From the IMG/VR virus record IMGVR_UViG_3300009702_000025, positions 1 to 64,000 of that record: DNA of 64,000 bases. One strand, given 5' to 3'. Source of the DNA: a virus. This document shows, piece after piece, positions 48,528-57,253 of this stretch (its first letter is position 1; each line of letters opens with the position of its first letter). A program made the translations under genes and the position numbers. The notes under the pieces were generated by a model, which saw nothing but the letters and a program-made list of their open reading frames with translations, was not told the origin of the DNA and did no database searches.

Positions 48528-50810
48528 GTGTCAGCGTCAAAGTCAGCCATTGCAAGTGATTTACGTCCTTTCCGTTTGACGGCAGAGGATATTGATGCTC
48601 GCACGCTCTCCGTTTCTGACCACGAAATACTGAAATTCAACAGGCCAATCAACGGATATAAAATTCCGTACTACGATATTAATGGCCTGCCAGTTAAGCA
48701 CTCTCGCATTCGTCACATTTCCGATAATGATAACGGAGATGGGTTGGAAGGAATAAACGGTTTCATTCGCACAAGCCAAGAGACCGCACGAGTTTATTTC
48801 CCGATTGGTTTCCAAGAGACATTGGAAATCGGACCTCACTACGAGGCATCGGATGGACGTAATCAGCGCGTTCTATTCATTACAGACGACGAGAGAGCTG
48901 CAACTTCCATTGTTAAAAAACACCAACACTCCGCAGTCGCTATTGAAGGGCCTGCCGGTTGGCAACTATTCAATGAAGTAGCTGGTGGGTTTATCGATCT
49001 AGTTGAGACTTGCATTGAAGACGATCTGTGCATCATGCTATGGATCGGGGATGGCAAAGATAAAAACATTCAGCGTGAGGTTGCTAACCTCGCCATGGAA
49101 TTGAAGTTTCGTGGCCTACCGTTCAAGTCTATACGTCAGTACAGAGAAGAGAAATTTGATGCGGACTTCATACGTCGTGACTTTGAGCCACGATCCTACT
49201 TTCCAAGGCACCCCAATATTCGTTCATACCTTCAAGAAAAGATTGGGGACAACGCAAGACTTAGCAGACGGGATCACATTGAGATCGGTTTGGCAATGCT
49301 ATCCGATATGGAAGCCCTAGGAATACGCATTCAATCAGAAACAGACGGCAACTATTACTACTTCAACCATGACACTAATGAGTTGATGCGTGCGACGATC
49401 AATGTGTCATCACGTGACATTCTCACAAACAGTGAGTTCATGAAGTGGATAAATAATCGGTATGGTATCTACATGGGAGACAGTGCGATCTTGAAGACGT
49501 TCGCAACCCAGTTCATGTCAGAAGAACCGATCTATCAGACACGCTCACACAAGGTGATAAAAGGAACACCACGAGGTGAAAACACGTTCCATCTCCAACT
49601 CACGGCATCAGACTTCGTATTCATCCCTGAGAAGATAAACAGGAAGGATGACTATGAGCTTGCACGTGTGACCACAAATGGTACAGGCGGGGTACTGTTT
49701 GAACGTGACGCAATTGAGCCTGTAGACCTTGAGTTGTTTCAGCATCACCTTGAGGAACAGCGATCCAAGAAACAACTCGACTTCTGGTGGGGAAACGTGG
49801 TGGATGAAGTACGCATGGATGCTATTGATGAGCAGCGTACCATCCTTGCACTGCTGTTTTATATCTCCCCTTGGTTGTTAGGATGGAAACGTATTCAACT
49901 TCCTATAGAGGTAGTTGTTGGAGAGGCTGGTAGTGGTAAGAGTAGTTTGTTCGTGTTGCGTCTCTCTATCATGACCGGGCGGCCAGACTTGAAGAACCTG
50001 ACAGGCTCACTCAAGGACTGGCAGGCTAGCGTCGTCAACAACCATGGTCTTATGGTGATGGATAATGTGCATTTAACATCAAAGTCTTTACGTCAGGGTC
50101 TTTCCGATGAGATGTGTCGTTTGGTGACTGAACCACAGCCAACTATCGAAGCGCGGCAACTCTACACGACCGCTGATGTGGCACGCTTTCCTATCGCGTG
50201 CACGTTCGGGATCACGAGTATTGAGAACGTTTTCACTAATGTTGACTTCATTCAACGGGCCGTTGTTACTCAACTTGATAAATCAGTAGGTCCAGCTAAC
50301 GCTAACTTCGATTGGGCGAACTTGAAGCTCAACGAGTTTGGTGGACGTGAAGCGTGGATGGCTCATCATGTCGTTGCGGTAGAGCGCTTCTTCAGAGCAG
50401 CAGACAAGTACTGGGATGATAGCTATAGATCACGGTCTCGCTTGATTAACTTTGAACAATCCATCATCACCATGGCACGTGTCTTTGGTCTGGATGTTTC
50501 ATGGATGCCGAAGGTGCTTCAAGGCATCTCAGATCGGAACATCGTAGAGTTGGATTGGGTACTTGAAGGTCTTCGTGCTTTTGCGTTAGAAAGACTTGAA
50601 AATGGACGTATGACCTTCAAGGCCGCGGAGATTTGCGATTGGGCATCTGGACATGACGATTTTATGGACAACTACGTACTCACAAATCCACGTCGAGTTG
50701 GTCGCTACATAACTTCTCACAAGACCGCTGTTCTTTCCACTACTGGTATAGAACGTCGTCAGACTGGCAAAACAACAGTGTATAGGATAAATTACACGTA
50801 CTTGGAATAG
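48528..50810 (+). CDS. Primase-helicase with DUF3854-like N-terminal domain
   Basis: 760 residues. The N-terminal region (about 20-250) includes DEILKFNRPINGYKIPYYDI, AIEGPAGWQLFNEVAGG and CIMLWIGDGKDKNIQREVAN, in the style of DUF3854/TOPRIM-like primase modules. The C-terminal half carries a helicase P-loop at about 465 (VVVGEAGSGKSSLFV) and a Walker B LMVMDNVHLT. It would prime and unwind the phage replication fork. It opens the replication block and is followed by RuvC-like and helicase genes. The start GTG 48528 is chosen. Confidence 0.8.
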   Translation: MSASKSAIASDLRPFRLTAEDIDARTLSVSDHEILKFNRPINGYKIPYYDINGLPVKHSRIRHISDNDNGDGLEGINGFIRTSQETARVYFPIGFQETLEIGPHYEASDGRNQRVLFITDDERAATSIVKKHQHSAVAIEGPAGWQLFNEVAGGFIDLVETCIEDDLCIMLWIGDGKDKNIQREVANLAMELKFRGLPFKSIRQYREEKFDADFIRRDFEPRSYFPRHPNIRSYLQEKIGDNARLSRRDHIEIGLAMLSDMEALGIRIQSETDGNYYYFNHDTNELMRATINVSSRDILTNSEFMKWINNRYGIYMGDSAILKTFATQFMSEEPIYQTRSHKVIKGTPRGENTFHLQLTASDFVFIPEKINRKDDYELARVTTNGTGGVLFERDAIEPVDLELFQHHLEEQRSKKQLDFWWGNVVDEVRMDAIDEQRTILALLFYISPWLLGWKRIQLPIEVVVGEAGSGKSSLFVLRLSIMTGRPDLKNLTGSLKDWQASVVNNHGLMVMDNVHLTSKSLRQGLSDEMCRLVTEPQPTIEARQLYTTADVARFPIACTFGITSIENVFTNVDFIQRAVVTQLDKSVGPANANFDWANLKLNEFGGREAWMAHHVVAVERFFRAADKYWDDSYRSRSRLINFEQSIITMARVFGLDVSWMPKVLQGISDRNIVELDWVLEGLRAFALERLENGRMTFKAAEICDWASGHDDFMDNYVLTNPRRVGRYITSHKTAVLSTTGIERRQTGKTTVYRINYTYLE

Positions 50811-50822
50811 AGAAGTAGCACC

Positions 50823-51329
50823 ATGGTAGAACTGTCTCGCTTGATTAACAAAGAGTATCGTAACAAGTGGATAGTAGCGTTCGATCCGGGCGAAACGACC
50901 GGAGCATGTGTTTTCCATGGTGCCAAATTAATTCATTCTTCACAGTTGCGTACTCTACCATTGACTGAGGGCATCGACCTTGTTGACTTTTACGTCAGCA
51001 CCTTGGGCGAACAGTACAGCTATGGCCATAGGTATCCCGACTTAGTTGTATATGAAGATTACCGTGTGTATGGTTGGAAAGCCGACACTCATAAGTGGGC
51101 TGACTTACACACACCTAAACTCATTGGAGTGATCGAAGCTGTATGTCACTACTATAACGTTCCTACTAAATGCAGGTTGGCACAGCAAGCTAAGCAATTC
51201 GTTACGGACGGACGATTAAAGGAATGGGACCTCTGGCAGACGGGGCAACAGCACGCACGAGATGCCATTCGACATGGGGTCTACCAACTAGTTCACGGTA
51301 AGACAAAAAAGTTAAAGAAAAGCGCATAA
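50823..51329 (+). CDS. RuvC-like Holliday junction resolvase
   Basis: 168 residues. RNase H-fold motifs: AFDPGETTG (Asp21), LVVYEDYRVYGW (Glu78) and HARDAIRHGVY (Asp147), the acidic triad of RuvC-type nucleases. It cuts recombination or replication branches before packaging. Basic C-terminal tail KTKKLKKSA. It begins 12 bases after the primase-helicase. Confidence 0.85.
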   Translation: MVELSRLINKEYRNKWIVAFDPGETTGACVFHGAKLIHSSQLRTLPLTEGIDLVDFYVSTLGEQYSYGHRYPDLVVYEDYRVYGWKADTHKWADLHTPKLIGVIEAVCHYYNVPTKCRLAQQAKQFVTDGRLKEWDLWQTGQQHARDAIRHGVYQLVHGKTKKLKKSA

Positions 51330-51345
51330 GTTTACACTTTTCCTA

Positions 51346-51374
51346 TTGACAACATGTGTCAACAGTAGTACATT
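51346..51374 (+). promoter_or_regulatory. Sigma70-type promoter with inverted repeat
   Basis: TTGACA (51346-51351), 17-base spacer, TACATT (51369-51374). TTGACA and TGTCAA form an inverted repeat (51346-51362) that begins at the -35 box, a possible operator. The next gene starts 54 bases downstream. Confidence 0.65.
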
Positions 51375-51427
51375 CCTTTTATAGACACGATACATATACG
51401 CAAACACTCCAACCACTGAGGAATAAG

Positions 51428-52582
51428 ATGACGACAATTATCTCCACGTCTTTTCGTTCACGCTTGAAGGATGCCAACCGCGAAGTTGCAGCTATTGAAG
51501 ATGATGCTTCGTTTGAAGATCAGGATGCATTCGCGGAACACTGGTTCGAAAAGATCGATGCTATCGAAGAAAGTGACTACGTTGATGGTGCCGGTGAACA
51601 CGGCATCTTCTCGTCTGGTATGCTCACACAAGCTGCGCAGTTTGCTGACGACACCAAGTTCTGGGGCATCTCGATTGGTCTCGGCATGATCGACTACAAC
51701 GGCAAGTACCCGCAGTACGACCTTGGCAAGTTTGAAACGAGTATGGGCGAACTTATTGCAGACGGTTCACGGTTCATATCCAAGATTTGGTGGAACGCGC
51801 TGACAGAACATCGAGGACCGAAACTCTCCGACGTGATCTTGGAAGCTGTCAACGAACAGGATCGCGTAGTCATTGCTATCCCAGCAGTCATTTACCCGAT
51901 GATCCGCGACGACATTGAAGCTCTGATCCCTATGGAAGCTGACCATGCGGACAAGGATCAAGAGATGGATAACTTTGCTGAAGTCAAGAAGTACCTGCGC
52001 TTCGTCGGTCCTGATCTTGAGGAGACCGTTCATCCTGAGTTCCTTGACTGCGTAATGCCATGGGACAAGAACTTGCTATCTAAGGTGGTTCCCGGCGCGC
52101 GCACCAATGGTGCACGTCGCATGGCGTTCCTACTTGAGAAGGTCTGTGATGTCATAGGTACTGATCCGGCAGACGATTTCGACTCACTTTGGGATGCTCT
52201 GTCCAGTAATGAGCCTGCCGTTTACAGTTACGACGTGTCGGCACCGACTAGCGGTGAAGCTACGAAGTACGCTCGCCTTGAAGATGAGGAAGCGATTGAG
52301 ATCATCAAACGTGAATACTACACACGTTGCCACGGCTCGCCGGTTCGTATCGCTCGCCTAATGCGGAACGATGGCTACCACATGACCAAGGATCGTGTGG
52401 AGGAACTGATGGCCGCTCCCACTCCGAAGAAGAAAAGTAAACCGAAGGGTACAAATGGTTCCAATGGCACGGGTCGGAAGAAAAAGGCACCGGCTAAGAA
52501 GAAAACCGCAGGTGGTCGTCGCAAGCGGGCAACTGCCGCTGCATCGACTGACGAAACGGATGGTGCGGAAGCTGCTGCATGA
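51428..52582 (+). CDS. Unknown replication-module protein with histone-H1-like tail
   Basis: 384 residues from ATG 51428 (GAGGAA upstream); the frame extends further left, but the promoter at 51346 argues for this start. About 1-290 is acidic and globular (WFEKIDAIEESDYVDGAGEH, FWGISIGLGMIDYNGKYPQ); about 295-330 looks like an HTH (AIEIIKREYYTRCHGSPVRI); the last ~60 residues are basic, Ala/Pro/Lys/Arg-rich (KKKAPAKKKTAGGRRKR) before an acidic tip. It has its own promoter. Not recognised; a DNA-coating or replication-accessory protein is inferred. Confidence 0.75.
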   Translation: MTTIISTSFRSRLKDANREVAAIEDDASFEDQDAFAEHWFEKIDAIEESDYVDGAGEHGIFSSGMLTQAAQFADDTKFWGISIGLGMIDYNGKYPQYDLGKFETSMGELIADGSRFISKIWWNALTEHRGPKLSDVILEAVNEQDRVVIAIPAVIYPMIRDDIEALIPMEADHADKDQEMDNFAEVKKYLRFVGPDLEETVHPEFLDCVMPWDKNLLSKVVPGARTNGARRMAFLLEKVCDVIGTDPADDFDSLWDALSSNEPAVYSYDVSAPTSGEATKYARLEDEEAIEIIKREYYTRCHGSPVRIARLMRNDGYHMTKDRVEELMAAPTPKKKSKPKGTNGSNGTGRKKKAPAKKKTAGGRRKRATAAASTDETDGAEAAA

Positions 52583-52754
52583 GCAGGGCTAAGATCACGT
52601 CCGATGGCACTCCGTCTGGAACCCGTCTCACCGGGCCAGATGGGGAGCCTATCCCGGAGAACTGAAATACGTTCTCACACATCCTATAACCGGGGAGAAA
52701 CTAGTAGGCGTCAAAGAGGTTAGTCTTGAAAATGGCAGTACCTACTATCTGTAA
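52579..52754 (+). CDS. Short gene, apparently split by a frameshift
   Basis: ATG 52579 (ATGA overlap) encodes 28 residues (MSRAKITSDGTPSGTRLTGP, ending PIPEN) to TGA 52663. The -1 frame from that point stays open (ELKYVLTHPITGEKLVGVKE, then VSLENGSTYYL) to TAA 52752, three bases before the helicase start. The two parts together look like one ~58-residue beta-rich protein. A single-base deletion or insertion, or frameshifting, would explain it. Confidence 0.5.
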
Positions 52755-52757
52755 CCG

Positions 52758-54140
52758 ATGCTCAATGTTGATCCCCGTCAATACCAAGAGAAAGCAATTA
52801 ACTTCCTTGTTAAACAAGGCAAGGGATTGGTTCGCGCCCGTACTGGCGCTGGCAAGACTATCATGGGACTCGGCGTTGCTGAGCAAGTTGAATATCGTCG
52901 CTGCTTGATTGTCTGTCCGCGTAGTGCACAATGGAAGTGGGCTAATGAGATCGCGGATAGAGGTATCTCCTCTCCTGAAACTGTTCACGTCATGGATAAG
53001 GAGAGTGCACAGGAACGCGCTGAAGTATACGAAAGCTCTACAGTACTAACTAAGTATGTCATCATACGGTACGGTCAACTACTACGTGACGTTGATCTAC
53101 TAGTGAAAGACAAAACTCAATTCGACTTTGTAATATTCGACGAAGCGCACAAGCTGCGCAACCACCAGACTAAGACGTTCAAAGCTGCACGGAAACTGGC
53201 GCGGAAGATAAGACGTAAGTACTTCTTTACTGCGACGGATCAGTCCAAAGGGCCACAAAACCTATGGACAGTGCTTCACCTATTGAACCCTTCTGCTTAC
53301 TCCTCCTATTGGAAATTCGTGAACCGTTATTGTGTTACGGATGAAGGTGGTTATGGAGTTGATATACTAGGTGTCAGAAAAAGTACTGTTAGCGAACTTC
53401 GAACTAGGTTGAGAGGATACGTTCATTACATAAAAGATGATGTAGTAAAGGAGTATGTACCGGAAGTCATACGTCAGAAGCTACCTTGTGTGCCTGACCG
53501 TAAGACTATGAAGGTCTACCGTAAACTTGAAAAGGAGATGATCGCTGAACTACCTGATGGTGATATGCTAGTTTCTTCTACCTCAGTCACAACTCAAATT
53601 CGTTTACGTCAACTACTTGTATGTCCCAAACTCATACATGAGGGTCTGCCTTATGGCAGTGGGATAGATATGATTGGCGAGCACGCATGGGATAATGAGG
53701 ACGCACACATTGTAGTGTTCTGTCCATTTACTCAAGCATTCCCGTTTCTTGAAGATAGATTACGTGCCAAGTGGAAATTCAAACATTTCTATACGATCAA
53801 GGGCGGTATGAATGCTAAGGACATAGTGCTACAAGCTGACCAATGGTCACGACATGCTAACCAACGCGAAGAAGTAGGTAGTGTATTGCTATGTTCTATC
53901 AAGGCAGCAGAAAGTTTTGATCTATTCACAGCACTAAATGGTTACTTCTTACACTATGAATGGAACTTTGAATGGAATGAGCAAGCCGAAGGTAGAATGG
54001 CAAGAGGAGATAAACCGTTCGCTAATGCTCACTATATTACGCACAATAATACTGTTGACACACAGATGTTAGATGTGTTAAACCTTAACAAGAGGATCAC
54101 GGGAGCCACGTTCAAGGACTTCGATAATCTAGCAGCCTAG
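52758..54140 (+). CDS. SNF2/DEAH-type DNA helicase
   Basis: 460 residues. Motif I RARTGAGKTIM (Lys33), motif II DFVIFDEAHKLRN (128-131), motif III FFTATDQSK, then a C-terminal RecA-like domain with VVFCPFTQAFPFLEDRLRAK and EQAEGRMARGDK (motif VI). The QYQEKAINFL Q-motif-like start is also present. It is likely involved in fork remodelling or recombination. The last domain is short for a full SNF2 protein, as usual in phages. Confidence 0.88.
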   Translation: MLNVDPRQYQEKAINFLVKQGKGLVRARTGAGKTIMGLGVAEQVEYRRCLIVCPRSAQWKWANEIADRGISSPETVHVMDKESAQERAEVYESSTVLTKYVIIRYGQLLRDVDLLVKDKTQFDFVIFDEAHKLRNHQTKTFKAARKLARKIRRKYFFTATDQSKGPQNLWTVLHLLNPSAYSSYWKFVNRYCVTDEGGYGVDILGVRKSTVSELRTRLRGYVHYIKDDVVKEYVPEVIRQKLPCVPDRKTMKVYRKLEKEMIAELPDGDMLVSSTSVTTQIRLRQLLVCPKLIHEGLPYGSGIDMIGEHAWDNEDAHIVVFCPFTQAFPFLEDRLRAKWKFKHFYTIKGGMNAKDIVLQADQWSRHANQREEVGSVLLCSIKAAESFDLFTALNGYFLHYEWNFEWNEQAEGRMARGDKPFANAHYITHNNTVDTQMLDVLNLNKRITGATFKDFDNLAA

Positions 54141-54235
54141 TTCGTATTTCTCGTGTTCATCACTACATAACCATATAATCCAGCCCCAAGCCCACTAAAA
54201 AGCTACGGCATGAGGCGACGGTCAGAGGAGAAGAA

Positions 54236-54670
54236 ATGGCCCGTATCTATGTAGCGTCCTCGTGGCGCAACGCTTTCCAACCGCGTGTTGTAGAACTGCT
54301 CCGTTATAACGGACATGAAGTCTACGACTTTCGCAATCCCGGCAATGGACTTACCGGCTTCTCTTGGAATGAACTAGATCCCCAATGGAAAGACTGGAAA
54401 GCTATGGACTACCGAGATAAACTCCTTACTTTACCTCGTGCTGCGCAAGGCTTCACTGCTGACTTTAGAGCAATGGAGTGGGCTGATACTTGCGTAATGG
54501 TTTTGCCTTGCGGTAACTCTGCTCACATTGAAGCAGGCTTCATGGCAGGACGCGGCAAGCGCACTATCATCTACATTCCCGAAAGTGCCGACTTCCAACC
54601 TGATCTGATGTACTTGTGTGCTCAACATATTCTTGTGAGCGAAGATGAACTTGTTGCCGAAATAGGATAG
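54236..54670 (+). CDS. Nucleoside 2-deoxyribosyltransferase-like protein
   Basis: 144 residues. IYVASSWRNAFQPRVVELLR at the start and LPCGNSAHIEAGFMAGRGKR, IIYIPE at the end match the deoxyribosyltransferase-like (DUF4406-type) fold, with a Glu in HIEAGF as the likely catalytic residue. Such enzymes cleave or swap bases on deoxynucleosides; a role in nucleotide salvage or in making an unusual base is possible. GAGGAG precedes the start. Confidence 0.75.
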   Translation: MARIYVASSWRNAFQPRVVELLRYNGHEVYDFRNPGNGLTGFSWNELDPQWKDWKAMDYRDKLLTLPRAAQGFTADFRAMEWADTCVMVLPCGNSAHIEAGFMAGRGKRTIIYIPESADFQPDLMYLCAQHILVSEDELVAEIG

Positions 54671-54750
54671 TTCGTTAACGTCACACATGATACAATACCT
54701 GTCAAAGTAGTAATGACGGGAAGATGGTCAGGAAAGGAGCCTAACAAACA

Positions 54751-55131
54751 ATGAGACGAGACCTACAAGAACAAGTTACTGAGTGGCAGGATCAGAACGG
54801 CGCACATGATGGTGACCTGTCCGACCATGCGTGCAAGGTGCTTGAGGAAGCGATTGAGTTATGCTTCGCAGCAGGTGCCAGTGCCAGTGATGTGCAGAAG
54901 ATTATGCGCACCGAGATCATCAAGGCTGCATTCAAACAGGAGATCACGGAACAGTTCTCAAGTGATGACGTGGCTGAGGAGTTGGCTGATGTATTAATCT
55001 GCCTATTAGCACTTGCTCATCACGCCAATGTGGATATCGATCACGCAGTTGAGCACAAACTGACCGTACTGCGAGAGCGTGAATGGGCCGTGAGCCCTAG
55101 TGGTGTGCTCCGTCGTCGTGATCGTATTTAA
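54751..55131 (+). CDS. MazG-like nucleotide pyrophosphohydrolase
   Basis: 126 residues. ACKVLEEAIELCFAA and AEELADVLICLLALA supply the EExxE...ExxD type metal-binding helices of the MazG/all-alpha NTP pyrophosphatase family. These proteins hydrolyse (d)NTPs or (p)ppGpp-type alarmones and are common in phages. AAAGGAG lies ahead of the start. Confidence 0.8.
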   Translation: MRRDLQEQVTEWQDQNGAHDGDLSDHACKVLEEAIELCFAAGASASDVQKIMRTEIIKAAFKQEITEQFSSDDVAEELADVLICLLALAHHANVDIDHAVEHKLTVLREREWAVSPSGVLRRRDRI

Positions 55132-55169
55132 TAAGAAAAACGCACTACTTAGTAAAGAAAGGTGGTAAT

Positions 55170-55478
55170 ATGTTTGCAAAGTATTACGAAATACCATTCA
55201 CTAGGTACACTTTGCCGAATGGAAAGACTTCTAATTATATGTTTCAAACTACGCGGTCAGACGTTTACGATAAAGCTAAGAGTATTTTAAGTACTGGAAC
55301 TTATAAATTCGAAATAGAAATATTGACCACAGGAGAGGTTTCTGCTACTATACATAATAAGGAAACTGAAGTAGACGTTGCTATAGCAGTTGAGCTTAAC
55401 GTACCTGAGTTAGCGGAAGCTATAGAACAAATGATAATTAACTTTGATGTTGACAAAGACGATAGTAAAGAGGAATAG
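55170..55478 (+). CDS. Small protein of unknown function
   Basis: 102 residues (MFAKYYEIPFTRYTLPNGKT); beta-rich then acidic helix (NVPELAEAIEQMIINFDV). GAAAGGTGG precedes the start. Located just before the nuclease; no family recognised. Confidence 0.65.
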   Translation: MFAKYYEIPFTRYTLPNGKTSNYMFQTTRSDVYDKAKSILSTGTYKFEIEILTTGEVSATIHNKETEVDVAIAVELNVPELAEAIEQMIINFDVDKDDSKEE

Positions 55479-55491
55479 GAAGAATAGTAAA

Positions 55492-56748
55492 ATGTCTAAA
55501 CCTGAAAGAGTTGCAATCATATCCACTTCGGATCGTAACACCTTCCGGCAATGCCGACGCAAGTGGAATTGGTCGTCACATCTCCGTCAAGGTATGGCAC
55601 CACATGAACAGGCTGTCCCATTGTGGTTCGGTTCCGGTTTCCACCACTGCATGGAAGACATTCATGGTCTCGGTGCCTACGAAAGCAATCGTGCTGCATG
55701 GAATGATTACCAACAAGCGATGGTTAAGTTCTACACCGAGGAGCGTCTGCCTTATGACGCTGAAGAACTCGGTGAAATGGCAGTGTCGATGCTGGATTAC
55801 TACGAACAGATTTGGTTGAAGGCACGTAGTCGCGATCCACTCAAAACGTATGAGGTTAATGGGCAACCCCAAGTCGAAGTACCGTTCGAATTTGAAATCC
55901 CGGTCTCTCCTGAAGTACTGGAAGCTAGCGGTTATGATCGTGTGGTCTACAAAGGTGTTATCGACCGCGTTGTCATTGATCGCAACGGTTACTTGTATCT
56001 TGTGGATTACAAATCTGTTGCCAAATTCTCTAATAGACAAACGCTTGAACTCGATCCACAAATTGGTGTCTACTTGTGGGCTGCAACTTATCTGTTCAAA
56101 CGACCAGTTATGGGTTTCTATTACATGCAGTTCAAAAAAGCCGTATGTAAGCCACCGAATATTAAGAAAGACGATACTATGTCCTTGGATAAGAGACAAG
56201 GCACATCTTACTGGATGATCCGTGAGTACTTGAAGGAGAAGTACGGTTCAGTTGATAAGGCACCGATCAAAGAACAGGACTTCATGCACTACTACATGGA
56301 GTTCGAGGATGATGAAAAGGACAACTTTATCTCACGGACGTTAGTAACACGTCATCCGAATACGATGGAGCAAGAGAGCCAGATCGTCATCTCTGAAGTC
56401 GAGGATATGCTTCAGCCGAAGATGCGTATCTATCCCAACCCAACGTGGTTGTGTGGTGCAACTTGTTCGTTCATAGAGCCATGCTTGGAAATGAACCAAG
56501 GCCTCAACTGGAATGCGACATTAGAGACTGACTTTTATCCCCGCGACTACAAGGAGCGGTCGCTCTGGTCCAAGCACCTAAAGGTAAATCCACATGGTGG
56601 TAAAGAGGATCGTAAAGCATCAGGCCATGATCCCTTGCCAACTGCGAAGAAAAAGTCGAAGTCAAAATCAAAATCGAAAGCAGCCACGAAATCGAAACCA
56701 CGTCGAGCAGTTAAGAGGACGACTAGGAAGAAGGCAGTTAAGGCATAA
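55492..56748 (+). CDS. PD-(D/E)XK nuclease, Cas4/RecB-like with Fe-S site
   Basis: 418 residues from ATG 55492. Nuclease core YKGVIDRVVIDRNGYLYLVD then YKS: Asp158, Asp172 and Lys174 form the D...DxK motif. Cys21 (FRQCRRKW) and Cys321, Cys325, Cys331 (CGATCSFIEPC) have the AddB/Cas4 spacing for a 4Fe-4S cluster. The last ~40 residues are a Lys/Ser/Arg/Ala tail (KKKSKSKSKSKAA). It would resect DNA ends for recombination together with the Sak4-like and SSB-like proteins nearby. Confidence 0.88.
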   Translation: MSKPERVAIISTSDRNTFRQCRRKWNWSSHLRQGMAPHEQAVPLWFGSGFHHCMEDIHGLGAYESNRAAWNDYQQAMVKFYTEERLPYDAEELGEMAVSMLDYYEQIWLKARSRDPLKTYEVNGQPQVEVPFEFEIPVSPEVLEASGYDRVVYKGVIDRVVIDRNGYLYLVDYKSVAKFSNRQTLELDPQIGVYLWAATYLFKRPVMGFYYMQFKKAVCKPPNIKKDDTMSLDKRQGTSYWMIREYLKEKYGSVDKAPIKEQDFMHYYMEFEDDEKDNFISRTLVTRHPNTMEQESQIVISEVEDMLQPKMRIYPNPTWLCGATCSFIEPCLEMNQGLNWNATLETDFYPRDYKERSLWSKHLKVNPHGGKEDRKASGHDPLPTAKKKSKSKSKSKAATKSKPRRAVKRTTRKKAVKA

Positions 56749-57011
56749 TGAGCATGGCAGCAGAACCACTTCCCGATCTTGGGAAGTTACAATCTGATGT
56801 GCAGCAAGCGCAAGAGGATTATGAAGCGGCAACTACGAAAAAGAAAGAGGCAAGCTGTGAACAAACGAGTTGTCTTAATCGCCTCAACAGCGCACAAAAA
56901 GCACTAGACGAAGGCGTCAAAGCACTGAAGGATCAATCACCAAGGGATACTGACTGGAAGCGTCCGGAACGCGAACGTGAAATGGTCCCTCACATAGTAG
57001 AGGATACTTAA
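56748..57011 (+). CDS. Small coiled-coil protein
   Basis: 87 residues, long helix (LGKLQSDVQQAQEDYEAATT, KKKEASCEQTSCLNRLNSAQ) with two Cys. It overlaps the nuclease stop. Possibly a partner for the neighbouring recombination proteins; not recognised. Confidence 0.6.
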   Translation: MSMAAEPLPDLGKLQSDVQQAQEDYEAATTKKKEASCEQTSCLNRLNSAQKALDEGVKALKDQSPRDTDWKRPEREREMVPHIVEDT

Positions 57012-57015
57012 ATAA

Positions 57016-57249
57016 ATGAAAAAGTATCACAAGGACGGAATAGAATTTTCGGTAGAAACTAGTAATGATGGAGACAAAAACTTAATTGACACTTTATTTA
57101 TAAAGGGGTCTTCTGGAGGTTTTATACATAAATCAGTACGATATGCTAAAGGTAGTACTCCTAATCCAAAGCACGTTGAAGTGGCGTGCGCGTCAATAAT
57201 AGAGGTTAGAGACGCTAGAAAACGACGAAATAATAAGAAAGGTAAATGA
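57016..57249 (+). CDS. Small protein of unknown function
   Basis: 77 residues (MKKYHKDGIEFSVETSNDGD), two-strand start then basic C-terminus (RDARKRRNNKKGK). Lies between coiled-coil and Sak4-like genes; the gap to the next ATG is 4 bases. Confidence 0.6.
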   Translation: MKKYHKDGIEFSVETSNDGDKNLIDTLFIKGSSGGFIHKSVRYAKGSTPNPKHVEVACASIIEVRDARKRRNNKKGK

Positions 57250-57253
57250 TAAC

